A DNA stretch of 64,000 nucleotides, taken from NCBI GenBank assembly GCA_018713335.1, contig DVOW01000025.1, forward strand, positions 163,486 through 227,485. Direction: 5' to 3'. Under the pieces are notes generated by a model that ran no database searches, was not told the origin of the DNA, and saw nothing but the letters and a program-made list of their open reading frames with translations. The DNA is from Candidatus Merdivicinus intestinigallinarum (GTDB taxonomy: Bacteria > Bacillota > Clostridia > Oscillospirales > Ruminococcaceae). The position numbers and the translations under genes are program-made. Of this stretch, positions 25,642 through 34,124 are shown piece by piece (position 1 is the first letter of the stretch; each line of letters opens with the position of its first letter).

Positions 25642-26289
25642 ATGGACGAATTTGCAAAAGGGCGTTTGGCCCTGTTTTTTGAAAAATTGACCGCCGCTTT
25701 CCCCGGAAGGCTGCTGTTTTTGGGACTTCAGGGCAGCTACCGCCGGGGGGAGCAGACCCCGGAAAGCGACCTGGACATTGTCACCATTTTGGACCGGGCG
25801 GAATACGCCGATCTTGCCAAATACCGGGCGATGCTTAAGGAACTGCCGGGAACTCCGCAGCCCTGCGGGTTCCTCTGCGGCCTGGCGGAGCTGAAAAACT
25901 GGCCCCGGTACGACCTTTTCGGGCTGTATTACGACACGGAACCTTTTTACGGCAGCCTTTCCGACTTGATCGAGCCGCCCGGCCCGGCAGAGGCCCGGGA
26001 AAGCCTCCGGATTGGGGCGGCAAACCTGCTCCATGAGATCACCCACCGGAGCATTTACGGCCGCCTCACCCCCGAAATTGGCCTTGGCTGTCTGAAAGCG
26101 GCAAAATTTCTGGTCATTGCCCGGGAATACTGCCGCACCGGGGTGTATGAGGCCCGGCTGTCTGCCCTGGAGGTTCAATGCACCGGCAGCAGCCGCCGGA
26201 TTATCACGGCTTTGCGGGAACATTCCGCCCCGGAGGACTGGGCGGAGCTGATTTTTGACTTCTGCGGGGAAGCTTTGAAGGCGTTTTAA
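25642..26289 (+). CDS. Nucleotidyltransferase-domain protein
   Basis: This 215-residue protein has the polymerase-beta-like nucleotidyltransferase signature QGSYRRGEQTPESDLDI: Gly31-Ser32 and the metal ligands Asp43 and Asp45 are intact. The C-terminal half is helical and resembles the substrate-binding domain of kanamycin-type nucleotidyltransferases, but no specific drug-modifying family is clear. The ATG at 25642 has AATAAGGAGGATGAA upstream. It is a single gene between repeat-rich spacers. An APH-like kinase gene follows 340 bases later. Confidence 0.75.
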   Translation: MDEFAKGRLALFFEKLTAAFPGRLLFLGLQGSYRRGEQTPESDLDIVTILDRAEYADLAKYRAMLKELPGTPQPCGFLCGLAELKNWPRYDLFGLYYDTEPFYGSLSDLIEPPGPAEARESLRIGAANLLHEITHRSIYGRLTPEIGLGCLKAAKFLVIAREYCRTGVYEARLSALEVQCTGSSRRIITALREHSAPEDWAELIFDFCGEALKAF

Positions 26290-26382
26290 TTTCCGCCGCT
26301 GTTGGCATCCCGCATGGAAACTGCTGCCCGGCTATTTCGAAACCATTGCGGAAGAATTTTGGCTGTGTGAAAAGGGCGGGCG

Positions 26383-26460
26383 CATTGTCATTCCCTTTCG
26401 CATTCGCATTTCCATTCCCATTATCATTATCATTTGCATTAGCATTAGCATTATCATTAG
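26383..26460 (+). repeat. Tandem hexanucleotide repeat (CATTNN), 13 units
   Basis: Thirteen consecutive six-base units run without a gap, nearly all of the form CATTNN (CATTCG, CATTCC, CATTAT, CATTAG and others). This is simple-sequence DNA in the spacer before the APH-like gene. An 11-base tandem array follows seven bases later. Confidence 0.85.
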
Positions 26461-26467
26461 CTTCCCT

Positions 26468-26533
26468 TTTGGTTTCGCTTTGGTTTCCTTTTGGTTTCCT
26501 TTTGGTTTCTGTTTGCTTTCCGTTTGGTTTTGC
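26468..26533 (+). repeat. Tandem 11-base repeat, six units
   Basis: The units are TTTGGTTTCGC, TTTGGTTTCCT (twice), TTTGGTTTCTG, TTTGCTTTCCG and TTTGGTTTTGC. They lie about 100 bases upstream of the APH-like start. Because the unit length is not a multiple of three, copy-number change would shift any frame across it. Confidence 0.85.
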
Positions 26534-26629
26534 CTGGATGCCGGAAAACCCCCGGTATGATGGGAGTTTTCCCGGGAAGGTAAGCTTGGCTTATTTCTTT
26601 TCACAATTACGCGCTGGAGGGACACTGGA

Positions 26630-27541
26630 ATGTTTTTCGCAAAAACGATTGAAAACTGGACGGATTGGGGGGCCGTTTATCAGGACATCCCGGCCTTCCT
26701 GCCTCTAACCCGGGCCATTTTTGCCAAAGAAGGCCTGCCGCCTATCCGGGAAACCGCGCGTTTGACCCCGGGCACCAACGCGGTGTTCCGGGCGGATGAT
26801 TTTGTGGTCAAGATTTTCGCCCCCAAGGAATCCGGCCTGGACGCGGAATCCGACTTCCAAACGGAACAGGCGGCCATCCGCCGGGCGGAATCCCTGGGGA
26901 TTGCCACGCCGAAGCTCCGGGGGGCGGGATTTTTGGAGGACAAATACCGCTTTTACTACCTGATTACCGATCACATCCCGGGGAAAGAGGCGGGGGCTTG
27001 GCTGAAAACGGCGGACAAAACGCAAAAAGAGCGATTCTGCGGGTGGTTATGGGACGCCCTCCGTCCCTGGAACACTCCCTGCGCAGACGGGGTTTTCCGC
27101 CGGGACATGGCCGGATACAGCCGGGAAAATCCCCGGTGGCAGGGGATTTCCCCGGCCGCCGAAGCCCATCGCCGGGAGCTGCTCCCCCGGCTGACGGCAA
27201 TGCCGGAGGTCTGCGTCCACGGGGATTTGACGGCGGAAAACCTGCTGGTTCCTGATGAAGGCGTACCAGTCATCATTGATTTTGCCGACACAGCGCTGGC
27301 GCCAGCCTGTTACGAGCTGCCCCCCATTTGCTTTTCGCTGTTTGATTACGACCCTGAGTTGGCCCGGATGCTCTGGAAATCCCCGGAGCCGTTGGCGGAG
27401 GCCCTGTTTGCCGGGCTGCTGCTCCACGACTTCGGCGCCAATTTTATTGAGGAGATCTGCGGGCGGTTTTTAGGGATTTCCCCCAAAGAGCTTTTGAGCT
27501 TAGGACCGGTGGAAAGCTTCCTCCGGGAACGGTATCCCTAA
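26630..27541 (+). CDS. Aminoglycoside phosphotransferase-family kinase
   Basis: This 303-residue protein has a protein-kinase-like fold. The nucleotide-loop region is GTNAVFRADDFVVKIF, with the lysine expected to bind ATP. The catalytic loop is HGDLTAENLL (His197, Asp199, Asn204), and the metal-binding DFAD follows. Members phosphorylate small hydroxylated molecules (aminoglycosides, choline, homoserine, sugars); the substrate here is not clear and drug resistance should not be assumed. The ATG at 26630 has GGAGGG eight bases ahead. The spacer upstream carries two tandem-repeat arrays. Confidence 0.8.
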   Translation: MFFAKTIENWTDWGAVYQDIPAFLPLTRAIFAKEGLPPIRETARLTPGTNAVFRADDFVVKIFAPKESGLDAESDFQTEQAAIRRAESLGIATPKLRGAGFLEDKYRFYYLITDHIPGKEAGAWLKTADKTQKERFCGWLWDALRPWNTPCADGVFRRDMAGYSRENPRWQGISPAAEAHRRELLPRLTAMPEVCVHGDLTAENLLVPDEGVPVIIDFADTALAPACYELPPICFSLFDYDPELARMLWKSPEPLAEALFAGLLLHDFGANFIEEICGRFLGISPKELLSLGPVESFLRERYP

Positions 27542-27579
27542 AGATTTTCACATTCTTCCCGTGAATTGGTGGAATACTC

Positions 27580-27608
27580 TTGCAAAATATCTGCCGATGC
27601 TATACAAT
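27580..27608 (+). promoter_or_regulatory. Promoter of the GH125 gene
   Basis: TTGCAA (27580-27585), a 17-base spacer and TACAAT (27603-27608). Confidence 0.75.
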
Positions 27609-27642
27609 GAAATCAGAATCATTTGATGGAAGGATGAGGAAA

Positions 27643-28929
27643 ATGGCAAAAAAACTGCCTTTGGAAGCATTGCAGCCCTATATGGATGAGGTCGCCCAAC
27701 GCCTGGCGGACCGGCCGAAGCTGGCCAAGCTCTTTTGCAACTGCTACCCCAACACCATGGCCACCACCACCAAATATTTGGAGGACGGCACGGCCTTTGT
27801 CTTCACCGGAGACATTCCCGCCATGTGGCTCCGGGATTCTTCTGCCCAGGTGCGGCACTATATCGGCGCGGCTAAACATTCGGAGCCGGTGGCGGAGCTC
27901 ATCGAGGCCCTCATTGCCCGGCAGATGTTCTGCATCCAGCTGGACCCTTACGCCAACGCCTACAACGAAACCGACAACAACCAGTGCTGGGAACGGGACG
28001 AGCCTGCCCAGGGCCCCTGGATCTGGGAACGGAAGTATGAGATCGATTCCCTGTGCTACCCCTTCCAGCTGTCCTGGCTCTTTTGGAAAGCCACCGGCCG
28101 CACCGGCTGCTTCACGGACTCCTTCCGGAAATCCGCGGAAATGGTGCTGGACCTGTGGACGGTGGAGCAGGACCACAGTGAAAAATCCCCCTATTATTTT
28201 ATCCGCAAAAACTGCCCGCCTACGGACACCCTGTCCCATGAGGGCAAGGGCGCGCCTGTGGCCCACACCGGCATGACCTGGTCCGGGTTCCGGCCCAGCG
28301 ACGACGCCTGCGTGTACGGCTATCTGGTGCCCGCCAATATGTTCGCGTCCGTCGTCCTGTCTTACCTGGCGGAGATCTTCACAGAGATCTACAAGGACGA
28401 GGCTTTTGCCGCCAGGGCTTTGAAGCTCAAAGGCGAAATCGACGAGGGCATCCGAAAATACGGCGTTTATGAGCACGAGAAATTCGGCAAGATTTACGCT
28501 TACGAAACCGACGGCATGGGCCACTACACTTTAATGGACGACGCCAACGTCCCCAGCCTCCTGTCCATCCCGTATCTGGGCTGGTGCACCCCGGACGATG
28601 AAATCTATCAGAACACCCGGCGGTATGTCCTGAGCAAGGAAAATCCCTTCTATTACGAGGGCAAGGTCTTAAAGGGCGTGGGCAGCCCCCATACGCCGCC
28701 CCGTTACGTCTGGCACATTGCCCTGTCCATGCAGGGTCTGACCTCCAACAGCCGGGAGGAGCAGGAAGCGCTGCTGGCCATGCTGGAGGCAAGCGACGCG
28801 GACACCGGCTATATGCACGAGGGCGTTTTCGTGGACGACCCTGCCCAGTTCACCCGGCCCTGGTTTGCCTGGTCCAATTCCATCTTCTCGGAATTTGTCC
28901 TCCATTACCTGGGCATGGAAAACGCATAG
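27643..28929 (+). CDS. GH125 exo-alpha-1,6-mannosidase
   Basis: This 428-residue protein matches glycoside hydrolase family 125 (formerly DUF1237) along its length, with the conserved FTGDIPAMWLRDSSAQVRHY near the N-terminus, CYPFQLSWLFWKATG, and a late KGVGSPHTPPRYVWHIALSM. The family removes alpha-1,6-linked mannose from mannans and N-glycans by inversion. There is no signal peptide, so it should act in the cytoplasm on imported oligosaccharides. The ATG at 27643 is preferred; 27634 is an alternative three codons upstream. It has its own promoter. Confidence 0.92.
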   Translation: MAKKLPLEALQPYMDEVAQRLADRPKLAKLFCNCYPNTMATTTKYLEDGTAFVFTGDIPAMWLRDSSAQVRHYIGAAKHSEPVAELIEALIARQMFCIQLDPYANAYNETDNNQCWERDEPAQGPWIWERKYEIDSLCYPFQLSWLFWKATGRTGCFTDSFRKSAEMVLDLWTVEQDHSEKSPYYFIRKNCPPTDTLSHEGKGAPVAHTGMTWSGFRPSDDACVYGYLVPANMFASVVLSYLAEIFTEIYKDEAFAARALKLKGEIDEGIRKYGVYEHEKFGKIYAYETDGMGHYTLMDDANVPSLLSIPYLGWCTPDDEIYQNTRRYVLSKENPFYYEGKVLKGVGSPHTPPRYVWHIALSMQGLTSNSREEQEALLAMLEASDADTGYMHEGVFVDDPAQFTRPWFAWSNSIFSEFVLHYLGMENA

Positions 28930-28935
28930 TTTTAA

Positions 28936-28962
28936 CCCCCCGCATTTTTTGGAATGCGGGGG
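28936..28962 (+). terminator. Hairpin after the GH125 gene
   Basis: CCCCCGCATT / AATGCGGGGG arms form a strong stem seven bases after the stop codon. No T-tract follows, so it may act mainly as an mRNA 3-prime end stabiliser. Confidence 0.5.
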
Positions 28963-29010
28963 TCAGAGCGCTGAAAAGGGGAATATAGCTTAGCAAATTG
29001 CCAAAAACGT

Positions 29011-29240
29011 GTGGTTTGCTGACGCAAATGAGCCGTGGAGAAAAAATTGGAAAATTCTAACCCGCGGGCGGTCTGCACGCCATGAACTTATAGTTCATGG
29101 CTCGCCTTTTTTTATGAGTTCGCGGCCGAGCCGCGAAAAGTTGGATTCCGTTTCCTGCGGGAAACGGCCAAGGACTTGTCCTTTGGAATCCTGCAAGCTT
29201 TTGAAAAAGCTTGACCAAAACTTTTGATGTTGCTCTTTTA
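29011..29240 (+). repeat. Multi-hairpin dispersed element, copy C
   Basis: It begins TTTGCTGACGCAAATGAGCCG. The first large hairpin of copies A and B is missing, a clean internal deletion. Later hairpins remain: an enlarged CCATGAAC/GTTCATGG stem, TTCGCGGCCGAGCCGCGAA, CGTTTCCTGCGGGAAACG, AAGGACTTGTCCTT and AAGCTTTTGAAAAAGCTT. Confidence 0.85.
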
Positions 29241-29272
29241 TACAGTTTCCAATAAACGTTTTAAATATTCTG

Positions 29273-29305
29273 ACCCCGTGTTCTTCAAGAATACGGGGGT
29301 TTTTC
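29273..29305 (+). terminator. Terminator-like hairpin before the glycoside hydrolase gene
   Basis: ACCCCGTGTTCTT / GAATACGGGGGT arms with a CAA loop and a TTTTTC tail. Confidence 0.75.
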
Positions 29306-29395
29306 GTAAAATTCTTCACGTTTATCCGATAAAAACGACAGAAAAATTTGATATACTGAAAGCAGTAAATTTCTTTGACAAGGAGAACAAGCCAT

Positions 29396-31288
29396 ATGAA
29401 TTGTATTGCAGCAGAAAATCACGGGATCCGGTTGGTACTGGACGCGGAAAGCCTCTCTTTGACCATCTGCGCCCAGGGGGAAGAATGGCGCACTGGCGGA
29501 GAAGGCCGGGTGGCTTTTGAGGACGGCCGGGAGCTCTTTTTCCGGGAAGGGAAAAGGGTGGAGCACAGCCTTTGGAAAACCGGCGTGGGGGCCGGGATCC
29601 GCAGCCGCTACGCGGGCTTTTCCCTGGACGGACAGCCCCTTGGACTGGGATTTGAAACCATTGTCTGGGTGGAAAACGAATCCGGGGACGTCTTTTTTGA
29701 ATGGATGCCCATAAACGAGGACGGCCCGGCTGTGAAAGCCGTTTACTGGCCCGACGCTTTCTCCTTTGAAAAGGATTCCAGCCGCTGGTACAGCCTCTTA
29801 AACCTGGAACAGGGGCTTTTGATTCCCAACAACTGGCCCGAGGAGCTGGGAAGAATCCCCTTTGACGGCCAGCTTTGCAGCTGCGCCGCCTATATGCCCT
29901 GGTTCGGCCAGGTGCGGGACGGTGCCGGGTACATCGCCATCAACGAAACTCCCTGGGACGCCGGGTATCAGGCGGAACATCCGGCCGGCGGCCCGTACAC
30001 CCACCTTTCCTGGCGCTGGCTCCCCACTTTAGGCAAAATGGATTACCGCCGCCGGGTGCGGTATGTGTTCCGCAAGGACTGCGATTATAATACCCTTTGT
30101 AAAATTTACAGGGATCATGTCAAAGAAACGGGGCTTTTCACCACCCTTGCGGAAAAAGCCGCCCGGAACCCCCGGGTCAACGACCTGATTGGGGCGGCAA
30201 TCGTTCACAAGGGCATCAAAACCCATGTGGCGGAGGATTCCGCCTTCTATGACCATGAGCATCCGGAGAAAAACGACTCCTTAGTGCCCTTCTCCTACCG
30301 GACCCAGGAGGTGCTCCATTACCGCCGCAAAGGAGTGGAAAAGCTCTACCTGCACCTGGACGGCTGGGGACAGCCGGGCTACGACAACCAGCATCCCGAT
30401 TACCTGCCCGCCTGCAACGAAGCCGGCGGCTGGGAAGGCTTCAAAGAGCTTTCCGACACCATGGAGCAGTGCGGCTACCTGTTCGGCATCCACGACCAGT
30501 ACCGGGACTATTATTTCTCCGCCAAAACCTTCGACCGGGAGTTCGGCCTCCACGCCCCGGACGGCAGCGTCTTTGAAATGGCCCGCTGGGCCGGCGGACG
30601 CCAGACCTACCTGTGCGCCACCCAGGCCCCTTACTATGTCAAGCGGAATTTTGAGGAGCTGTTCCGCCACGGCATCCATTTAAAGGGCGCGTACCTGGAT
30701 GTGTTCACCTGCAACGAGCCCGACGAGTGCGCCCATCCGGAACACCGCATGACCCGGAAGGAGTGCCTGGAATACCGGGCAGCCTGCTTTGCCTACCTGA
30801 CCTCCCGGGGGATTCTGCCCAGCTCCGAGGAAGTCACCGACTGGGCCATGAAGGAGCTGGTGTTCTGCCATTACGGCCCCTATGACTTTATGCTCCGGGC
30901 CCCCGGCAGCCCCAAGAAGGGCGTCCCTGTGCCCCTTTTCAACCTGGTTTACCACGACTGCCTGATCCTTCCCTGGCCCATGGACCATGGGGAAGGCCAG
31001 GAGGATTACATGCTCTACGCCCTCATAAACGGCGGCGCGGCCTATCTGGACAAGGACGGGGCCTATCCGGGCATTGACGGCGCCTTTGACGATGCCGCCA
31101 AGGACCGGGAGCTGGACGAAAAGATCGCCCGGTACCGGATCGTGGCGGATCTGCAGGAAAAAGTGGCCAAGCTGGAGCTTGTGCGCCATGAATTTGACGA
31201 AACCGACTGGCGGCGGCAGAAATCCGTCTTTGCGGACGGGACGGAGGTTTCCGTCAACCTGGCTGACGGAAGCTTTGAAATCCGCTAG
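29396..31288 (+). CDS. Predicted glycoside hydrolase, GH101/DUF5696-like
   Basis: This 630-residue protein has an N-terminal beta-sandwich of about 230 residues followed by a TIM barrel. LYLHLDGWGQPG and FGIHDQYRDYY look like barrel strands lining the active site. AYLDVFTCNEPDEC (Asp435) is placed like the nucleophile of retaining GH101-type enzymes, and PSSEEVTDW (Glu478/479) like the acid-base. I infer a retaining alpha-glycosidase; the exact family is not certain. No signal peptide. The ATG at 29396 has CAAGGAGAAC upstream. It may take part in glycan use with the mannosidases nearby. Confidence 0.6.
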   Translation: MNCIAAENHGIRLVLDAESLSLTICAQGEEWRTGGEGRVAFEDGRELFFREGKRVEHSLWKTGVGAGIRSRYAGFSLDGQPLGLGFETIVWVENESGDVFFEWMPINEDGPAVKAVYWPDAFSFEKDSSRWYSLLNLEQGLLIPNNWPEELGRIPFDGQLCSCAAYMPWFGQVRDGAGYIAINETPWDAGYQAEHPAGGPYTHLSWRWLPTLGKMDYRRRVRYVFRKDCDYNTLCKIYRDHVKETGLFTTLAEKAARNPRVNDLIGAAIVHKGIKTHVAEDSAFYDHEHPEKNDSLVPFSYRTQEVLHYRRKGVEKLYLHLDGWGQPGYDNQHPDYLPACNEAGGWEGFKELSDTMEQCGYLFGIHDQYRDYYFSAKTFDREFGLHAPDGSVFEMARWAGGRQTYLCATQAPYYVKRNFEELFRHGIHLKGAYLDVFTCNEPDECAHPEHRMTRKECLEYRAACFAYLTSRGILPSSEEVTDWAMKELVFCHYGPYDFMLRAPGSPKKGVPVPLFNLVYHDCLILPWPMDHGEGQEDYMLYALINGGAAYLDKDGAYPGIDGAFDDAAKDRELDEKIARYRIVADLQEKVAKLELVRHEFDETDWRRQKSVFADGTEVSVNLADGSFEIR

Positions 31289-31375
31289 GAGCCTTTTGAG
31301 ACAGAAGACTGGAAATTCCGCGGAATTTCTGCTATACTAAAGGTATCAGAATTTTAGCGGAAAGGGATGATGGAT

Positions 31376-31729
31376 ATGAACGTCCAGGATACTGCAAAGG
31401 CAAAGGGCTGGGATTTGGAGGGGACCCTCCGGCGGTTCGGCGGCAGCCAGATGATGCTGGAGCGCTTCCTCAAAAAATTCCCCCAGGACCCCACCTTTGG
31501 GAAACTGGAGGAAGCGGCGGAACAGGGGGACCTGCCCGGAATCGAAACGGCGGCCCACACCCTTAAGGGCATTGCCGGAAACCTGGGGCTTACGGCGCTG
31601 TACGAGGGCTGTTCCAGCCTGGTGGCGGCGGTCCGGGCCGGGGAGACCCAGCGGGTCCCCGGCCTTTGGGAAACGGTGCGGGCGGAATATCAGGCTGCGG
31701 TTTCCGCTGTGGCCCAGATCGAGTGGTAA
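31376..31729 (+). CDS. Stand-alone histidine phosphotransfer (Hpt) domain protein
   Basis: This 117-residue helical protein has the Hpt core AAHTLKGIAGNLGL, whose His is the phosphate acceptor of phosphorelays. No kinase or receiver gene is adjacent, so the partners are unknown. In-frame ATGs at 31367 and 31370 lie too close to AAAGGG; the one at 31376 has nine-base spacing and is chosen. BirA follows 16 bases later and is probably cotranscribed. Confidence 0.85.
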   Translation: MNVQDTAKAKGWDLEGTLRRFGGSQMMLERFLKKFPQDPTFGKLEEAAEQGDLPGIETAAHTLKGIAGNLGLTALYEGCSSLVAAVRAGETQRVPGLWETVRAEYQAAVSAVAQIEW

Positions 31730-31745
31730 GGAGGATGCTAGCTTC

Positions 31746-32741
31746 ATGGCGCTGACCCGGTATCAGATTTTGGAAAAACTCCGCCAGGACCCCGGACAGG
31801 TGGTTTCCGGCGGGGAACTGGCGGAGGAGCTGGGGATCTCCCGGACCGCGGTTTGGAAAAATATCGCTTCCCTTCAGGAAGAAGGGTATCGGATCGAAAC
31901 CGCCGCCAACAAGGGTTACCGGTATCTGGGCGGGGAGGTGTATTCCGGCTATGAGGTACAGCGGCGGCTGGATACCCAGGTGGTGGGCCGGGAGCTGTAT
32001 TTCCTGGAAGAAACCGACTCCACTAACTCCTATATCCGGCAGAAAGCCCAGGAAGGCGCGCCCGGCGGAGCCGTGGCTATTGCCCGGAAACAGACCCTGG
32101 GCCGGGGGCGTTTGGCCCGGAAATTTGAGTCCCCGCCAAACCTTGGAGTGTACCTGACCATTTTGCTGCGGCCGGAAATCTCCGTTGGGGAATTAAATCT
32201 GGTGACCCTTCTGGCCGCTGTGGCCGCCGGGGACACCATTGCGGAGCTGTCCGGCGTCTGCCCCGGCATCAAATGGACCAACGATCTGTTCATGGAAGGC
32301 AGGAAAATCTGCGGCATCCTCACGGAATGTTCCGTCAGCGGGGAAAACGGCGCGGTGGATTACGCGGCAGTGGGCATCGGCATGAACCTGCTGCAAAAGG
32401 AGGAGGATTTCCCGGAAGAGCTGCGGGGGATCGCCGGGTCGGTGTATATGGGAACCGGCGTGAAAATTTCCCCGGCGGATTACGCCGCCTGCCTTTGCCG
32501 GAATTTTGAACGGTGCTTTTATGCGGGGAAATTCCCTCAAAACCGGGAGGAAATCCTCAAAAAATACCGGGAAAGGCTCTTTTTCCTGGGCCAGACCGTC
32601 CAGGTGTGCGGCCTGCGGGAGCAGTACCCGGCGGTGGCCCTGGACGTGGACGGGGAAGGCCGGCTCCTGGTGCGCCGGGAGGACGGCTCCATTTCCGCCT
32701 TAAACAGCGGGGAAATCAGCGTCCGGCCTTTGAAAGCGTAA
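31746..32741 (+). CDS. birA: Biotin operon repressor / biotin-protein ligase
   Basis: This 331-residue bifunctional protein has an N-terminal winged helix (residues 1-60, GGELAEELGISRTAVWKNI) that should bind biotin operators. The ligase domain follows, with TDSTNSYI, the biotinyl-AMP loop GRGRLARKFESP (usually GRGRRGR) and KWTNDLFMEGRKICGIL. A C-terminal SH3-like domain ends the protein. It attaches biotin to carboxylase carrier proteins. The ATG at 31746 has AAGGAGG 11 bases ahead. No biotin genes are in the window. A terminator starts at the stop codon. Confidence 0.93.
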   Translation: MALTRYQILEKLRQDPGQVVSGGELAEELGISRTAVWKNIASLQEEGYRIETAANKGYRYLGGEVYSGYEVQRRLDTQVVGRELYFLEETDSTNSYIRQKAQEGAPGGAVAIARKQTLGRGRLARKFESPPNLGVYLTILLRPEISVGELNLVTLLAAVAAGDTIAELSGVCPGIKWTNDLFMEGRKICGILTECSVSGENGAVDYAAVGIGMNLLQKEEDFPEELRGIAGSVYMGTGVKISPADYAACLCRNFERCFYAGKFPQNREEILKKYRERLFFLGQTVQVCGLREQYPAVALDVDGEGRLLVRREDGSISALNSGEISVRPLKA

Positions 32742-32770
32742 AAAAGCCGCCCTTTGAAGGCGGCTTTTTT
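32741..32770 (+). terminator. Terminator of birA
   Basis: AAAAAGCCGCC / GGCGGCTTTTTT with a seven-base loop. Confidence 0.9.
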
Positions 32771-32802
32771 AGGGGCGCGCATTGCAGTCTTTTGATATAT
32801 AT

Positions 32803-32829
32803 TTGTAGGGGCCGGGTTTCCCGGCCCGT
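32803..32829 (+). repeat. TTGTAGGGG palindromic repeat (group III)
   Basis: TTGTAGGGG is followed by the CCGGG-TTT-CCCGG hairpin and CCCG. A partial relative (AGGGGCGCGCATTGC) lies at 32771-32785. Confidence 0.75.
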
Positions 32830-32880
32830 TTGCAATACAGCGTGTCACAGAACTGCGTAATCATTGAGCGCCCAGCATTT

Positions 32881-33128
32881 CTGCTTTGCTGACGCAAAAA
32901 TTCCCGTGGATAAAACTGAGAAGATTCTAAAATTTGATTTTACGAAGTAAAATCAAATCGCGGGGTCATCCGCGGCGGGTCTGCGGACCCGCTTTTTTCT
33001 TAACGTTCGCGCCCGAGGCGCGAAGGGATAGGATTCCGTTTCCTGCGGGAAACGGCCAAGGGCTTTGCCCTCTGGACACCCACCACCTTTTGAAAAAGGT
33101 GGACGAAAACTTTTATTGATCCCTTTTG
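32881..33128 (+). repeat. Multi-hairpin dispersed element, copy D
   Basis: It begins CTGCTTTGCTGACGCAAAAA. The first hairpin has a different sequence from copy A but the same shape: arms ATTTGATTTTAC and GTAAAATCAAAT around GAA (32932-32958). Next come GCGGGTCTGCGGACCCGC, TTCGCGCCCGAGGCGCGAA, CGTTTCCTGCGGGAAACG and CCACCTTTTGAAAAAGGTGG. The tail is ACGAAAACTTTTATTGATCC. It sits between the convergent birA and CPBP genes. Confidence 0.88.
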
Positions 33129-33166
33129 CGCAGTTTTACTTTCAAAAGAAATTTTTCGAAATTTTT

Positions 33167-33192
33167 AAAGCCGCCCTTTAAAGGCGGCTTTT
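33167..33192 (-). terminator. Terminator of the CPBP gene (minus strand)
   Basis: AAAGCCGCC / GGCGGCTTT with a six-base loop; on the minus strand a TTTAAAAATTT tail follows. It lies two bases past the stop codon. Confidence 0.75.
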
Positions 33193-33193
33193 C

Positions 33194-34015
33194 TCACGCC
33201 TTTTTCCGTTTTTTCCGGGAAACATACAGGACCAGAAGGGCCGTAGCTCCCAAGGTGACGGCTATGGTCAGCAGGCTCCCCATCATGCCGGCCTGCCCGC
33301 CGGACAGCCACGCCGGGCCGTTCAAGGAGATCCGGATCACGGAAGGGTACGGGTCAAAGGGGAAGCCGCCAAAAAGGATCCCCGCGGCGAAATCCCACGC
33401 AAAATGGGCGGCGGCAGGGGCCAAGATCCCGCCGGAATACCGCCGTAGCAGGGACAGGGCAAACCCCATGGCCAGCAGGCTGAGGAAAGCGGCGGGGCCG
33501 TATTTCCACTGGGGGAAATGCAAAGCCGCGAACAAAACGGCGGAGCCGACCAGGGCGGCGTTCCCCGAAAACTGTCCTTCCATGGCCGCGTAGAAAAGCC
33601 CGTGGGCCAGGATCCCCTGGGTCAGTACGCCGCAGGCCAGCGCTGCGATCCAAACGCCCAGGTCCTCGATCTCCATTTCCTGGCGGATAAAATGCAGCCC
33701 GCCGGACAGCCGGAAGGCAAGCAGCGTCCCCGCCGCCCAGAATACGCCGAACCCGGCCCCCATCCAGAGGCCGTCACTGGGCCGGGCCCCCATCTGTCCG
33801 CGGAGCCCCTGGCCCGGCAGGAAGGTCTTGGAAATCAGGAAGGCAACGATCCCGGCGGCTCCAAGGGCGGCCCCGTTGCGGCAAAGCTGGGCGTAAGCGC
33901 CGCTTCCCGTCAAGAAGGCGGCGGTGTCGCTTAGAGGGATGGCCGTCATGGCCAAAAGCCCCCACAGCAGCAGAAATCCGATACATTTTATGCCAAAAGA
34001 AACGGCAGTTCTCAT
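33194..34015 (-). CDS. CPBP-family membrane protein, protease motif degraded
   Basis: This 273-residue protein has seven or eight membrane segments. It keeps the second and third CPBP (Abi/Rce1-like) motifs: FAALH (from SAVLFAALHF) and HFAWD. The first motif, normally EExxxR, reads TQGILAHGLFYAAM, so both catalytic glutamates and the Arg appear to be lost. Protease activity is therefore doubtful. Family members process prenylated proteins or confer bacteriocin immunity. The ATG at 34015 is used in place of the GTG at 34024. It diverges from the exonuclease gene. Confidence 0.72.
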   Translation of the reverse strand: MRTAVSFGIKCIGFLLLWGLLAMTAIPLSDTAAFLTGSGAYAQLCRNGAALGAAGIVAFLISKTFLPGQGLRGQMGARPSDGLWMGAGFGVFWAAGTLLAFRLSGGLHFIRQEMEIEDLGVWIAALACGVLTQGILAHGLFYAAMEGQFSGNAALVGSAVLFAALHFPQWKYGPAAFLSLLAMGFALSLLRRYSGGILAPAAAHFAWDFAAGILFGGFPFDPYPSVIRISLNGPAWLSGGQAGMMGSLLTIAVTLGATALLVLYVSRKKRKKA

Positions 34016-34065
34016 GCTTCTCACATCCTTTTCGCATAAGAAAACGAAAACCGATGATTTTTCCC

Positions 34066-34094
34066 TTCACGAAAGAGCCGCTTTGTGGTACAAT
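34066..34094 (+). promoter_or_regulatory. Promoter of the exonuclease gene
   Basis: TTCACG (34066-34071), a 17-base spacer and TACAAT (34089-34094) with a TGG extension. Confidence 0.6.
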
Positions 34095-34124
34095 AAAATT
34101 ATGTCGAAAATGGAGGGAAAATGG

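Noticed and set aside
26346..26708. Low-complexity open frame (Phe/Leu/Ser-rich) across the tandem repeats
   Set aside because: Its sequence is entirely the product of the CATTNN and TTTGGTTTNNN arrays, and it overlaps the start of the APH-like gene.
26630..27541. Antibiotic resistance gene (aminoglycoside phosphotransferase)
   Set aside because: Only the general kinase motifs fit; nothing specific to known resistance enzymes is visible, so I call only the broad family.
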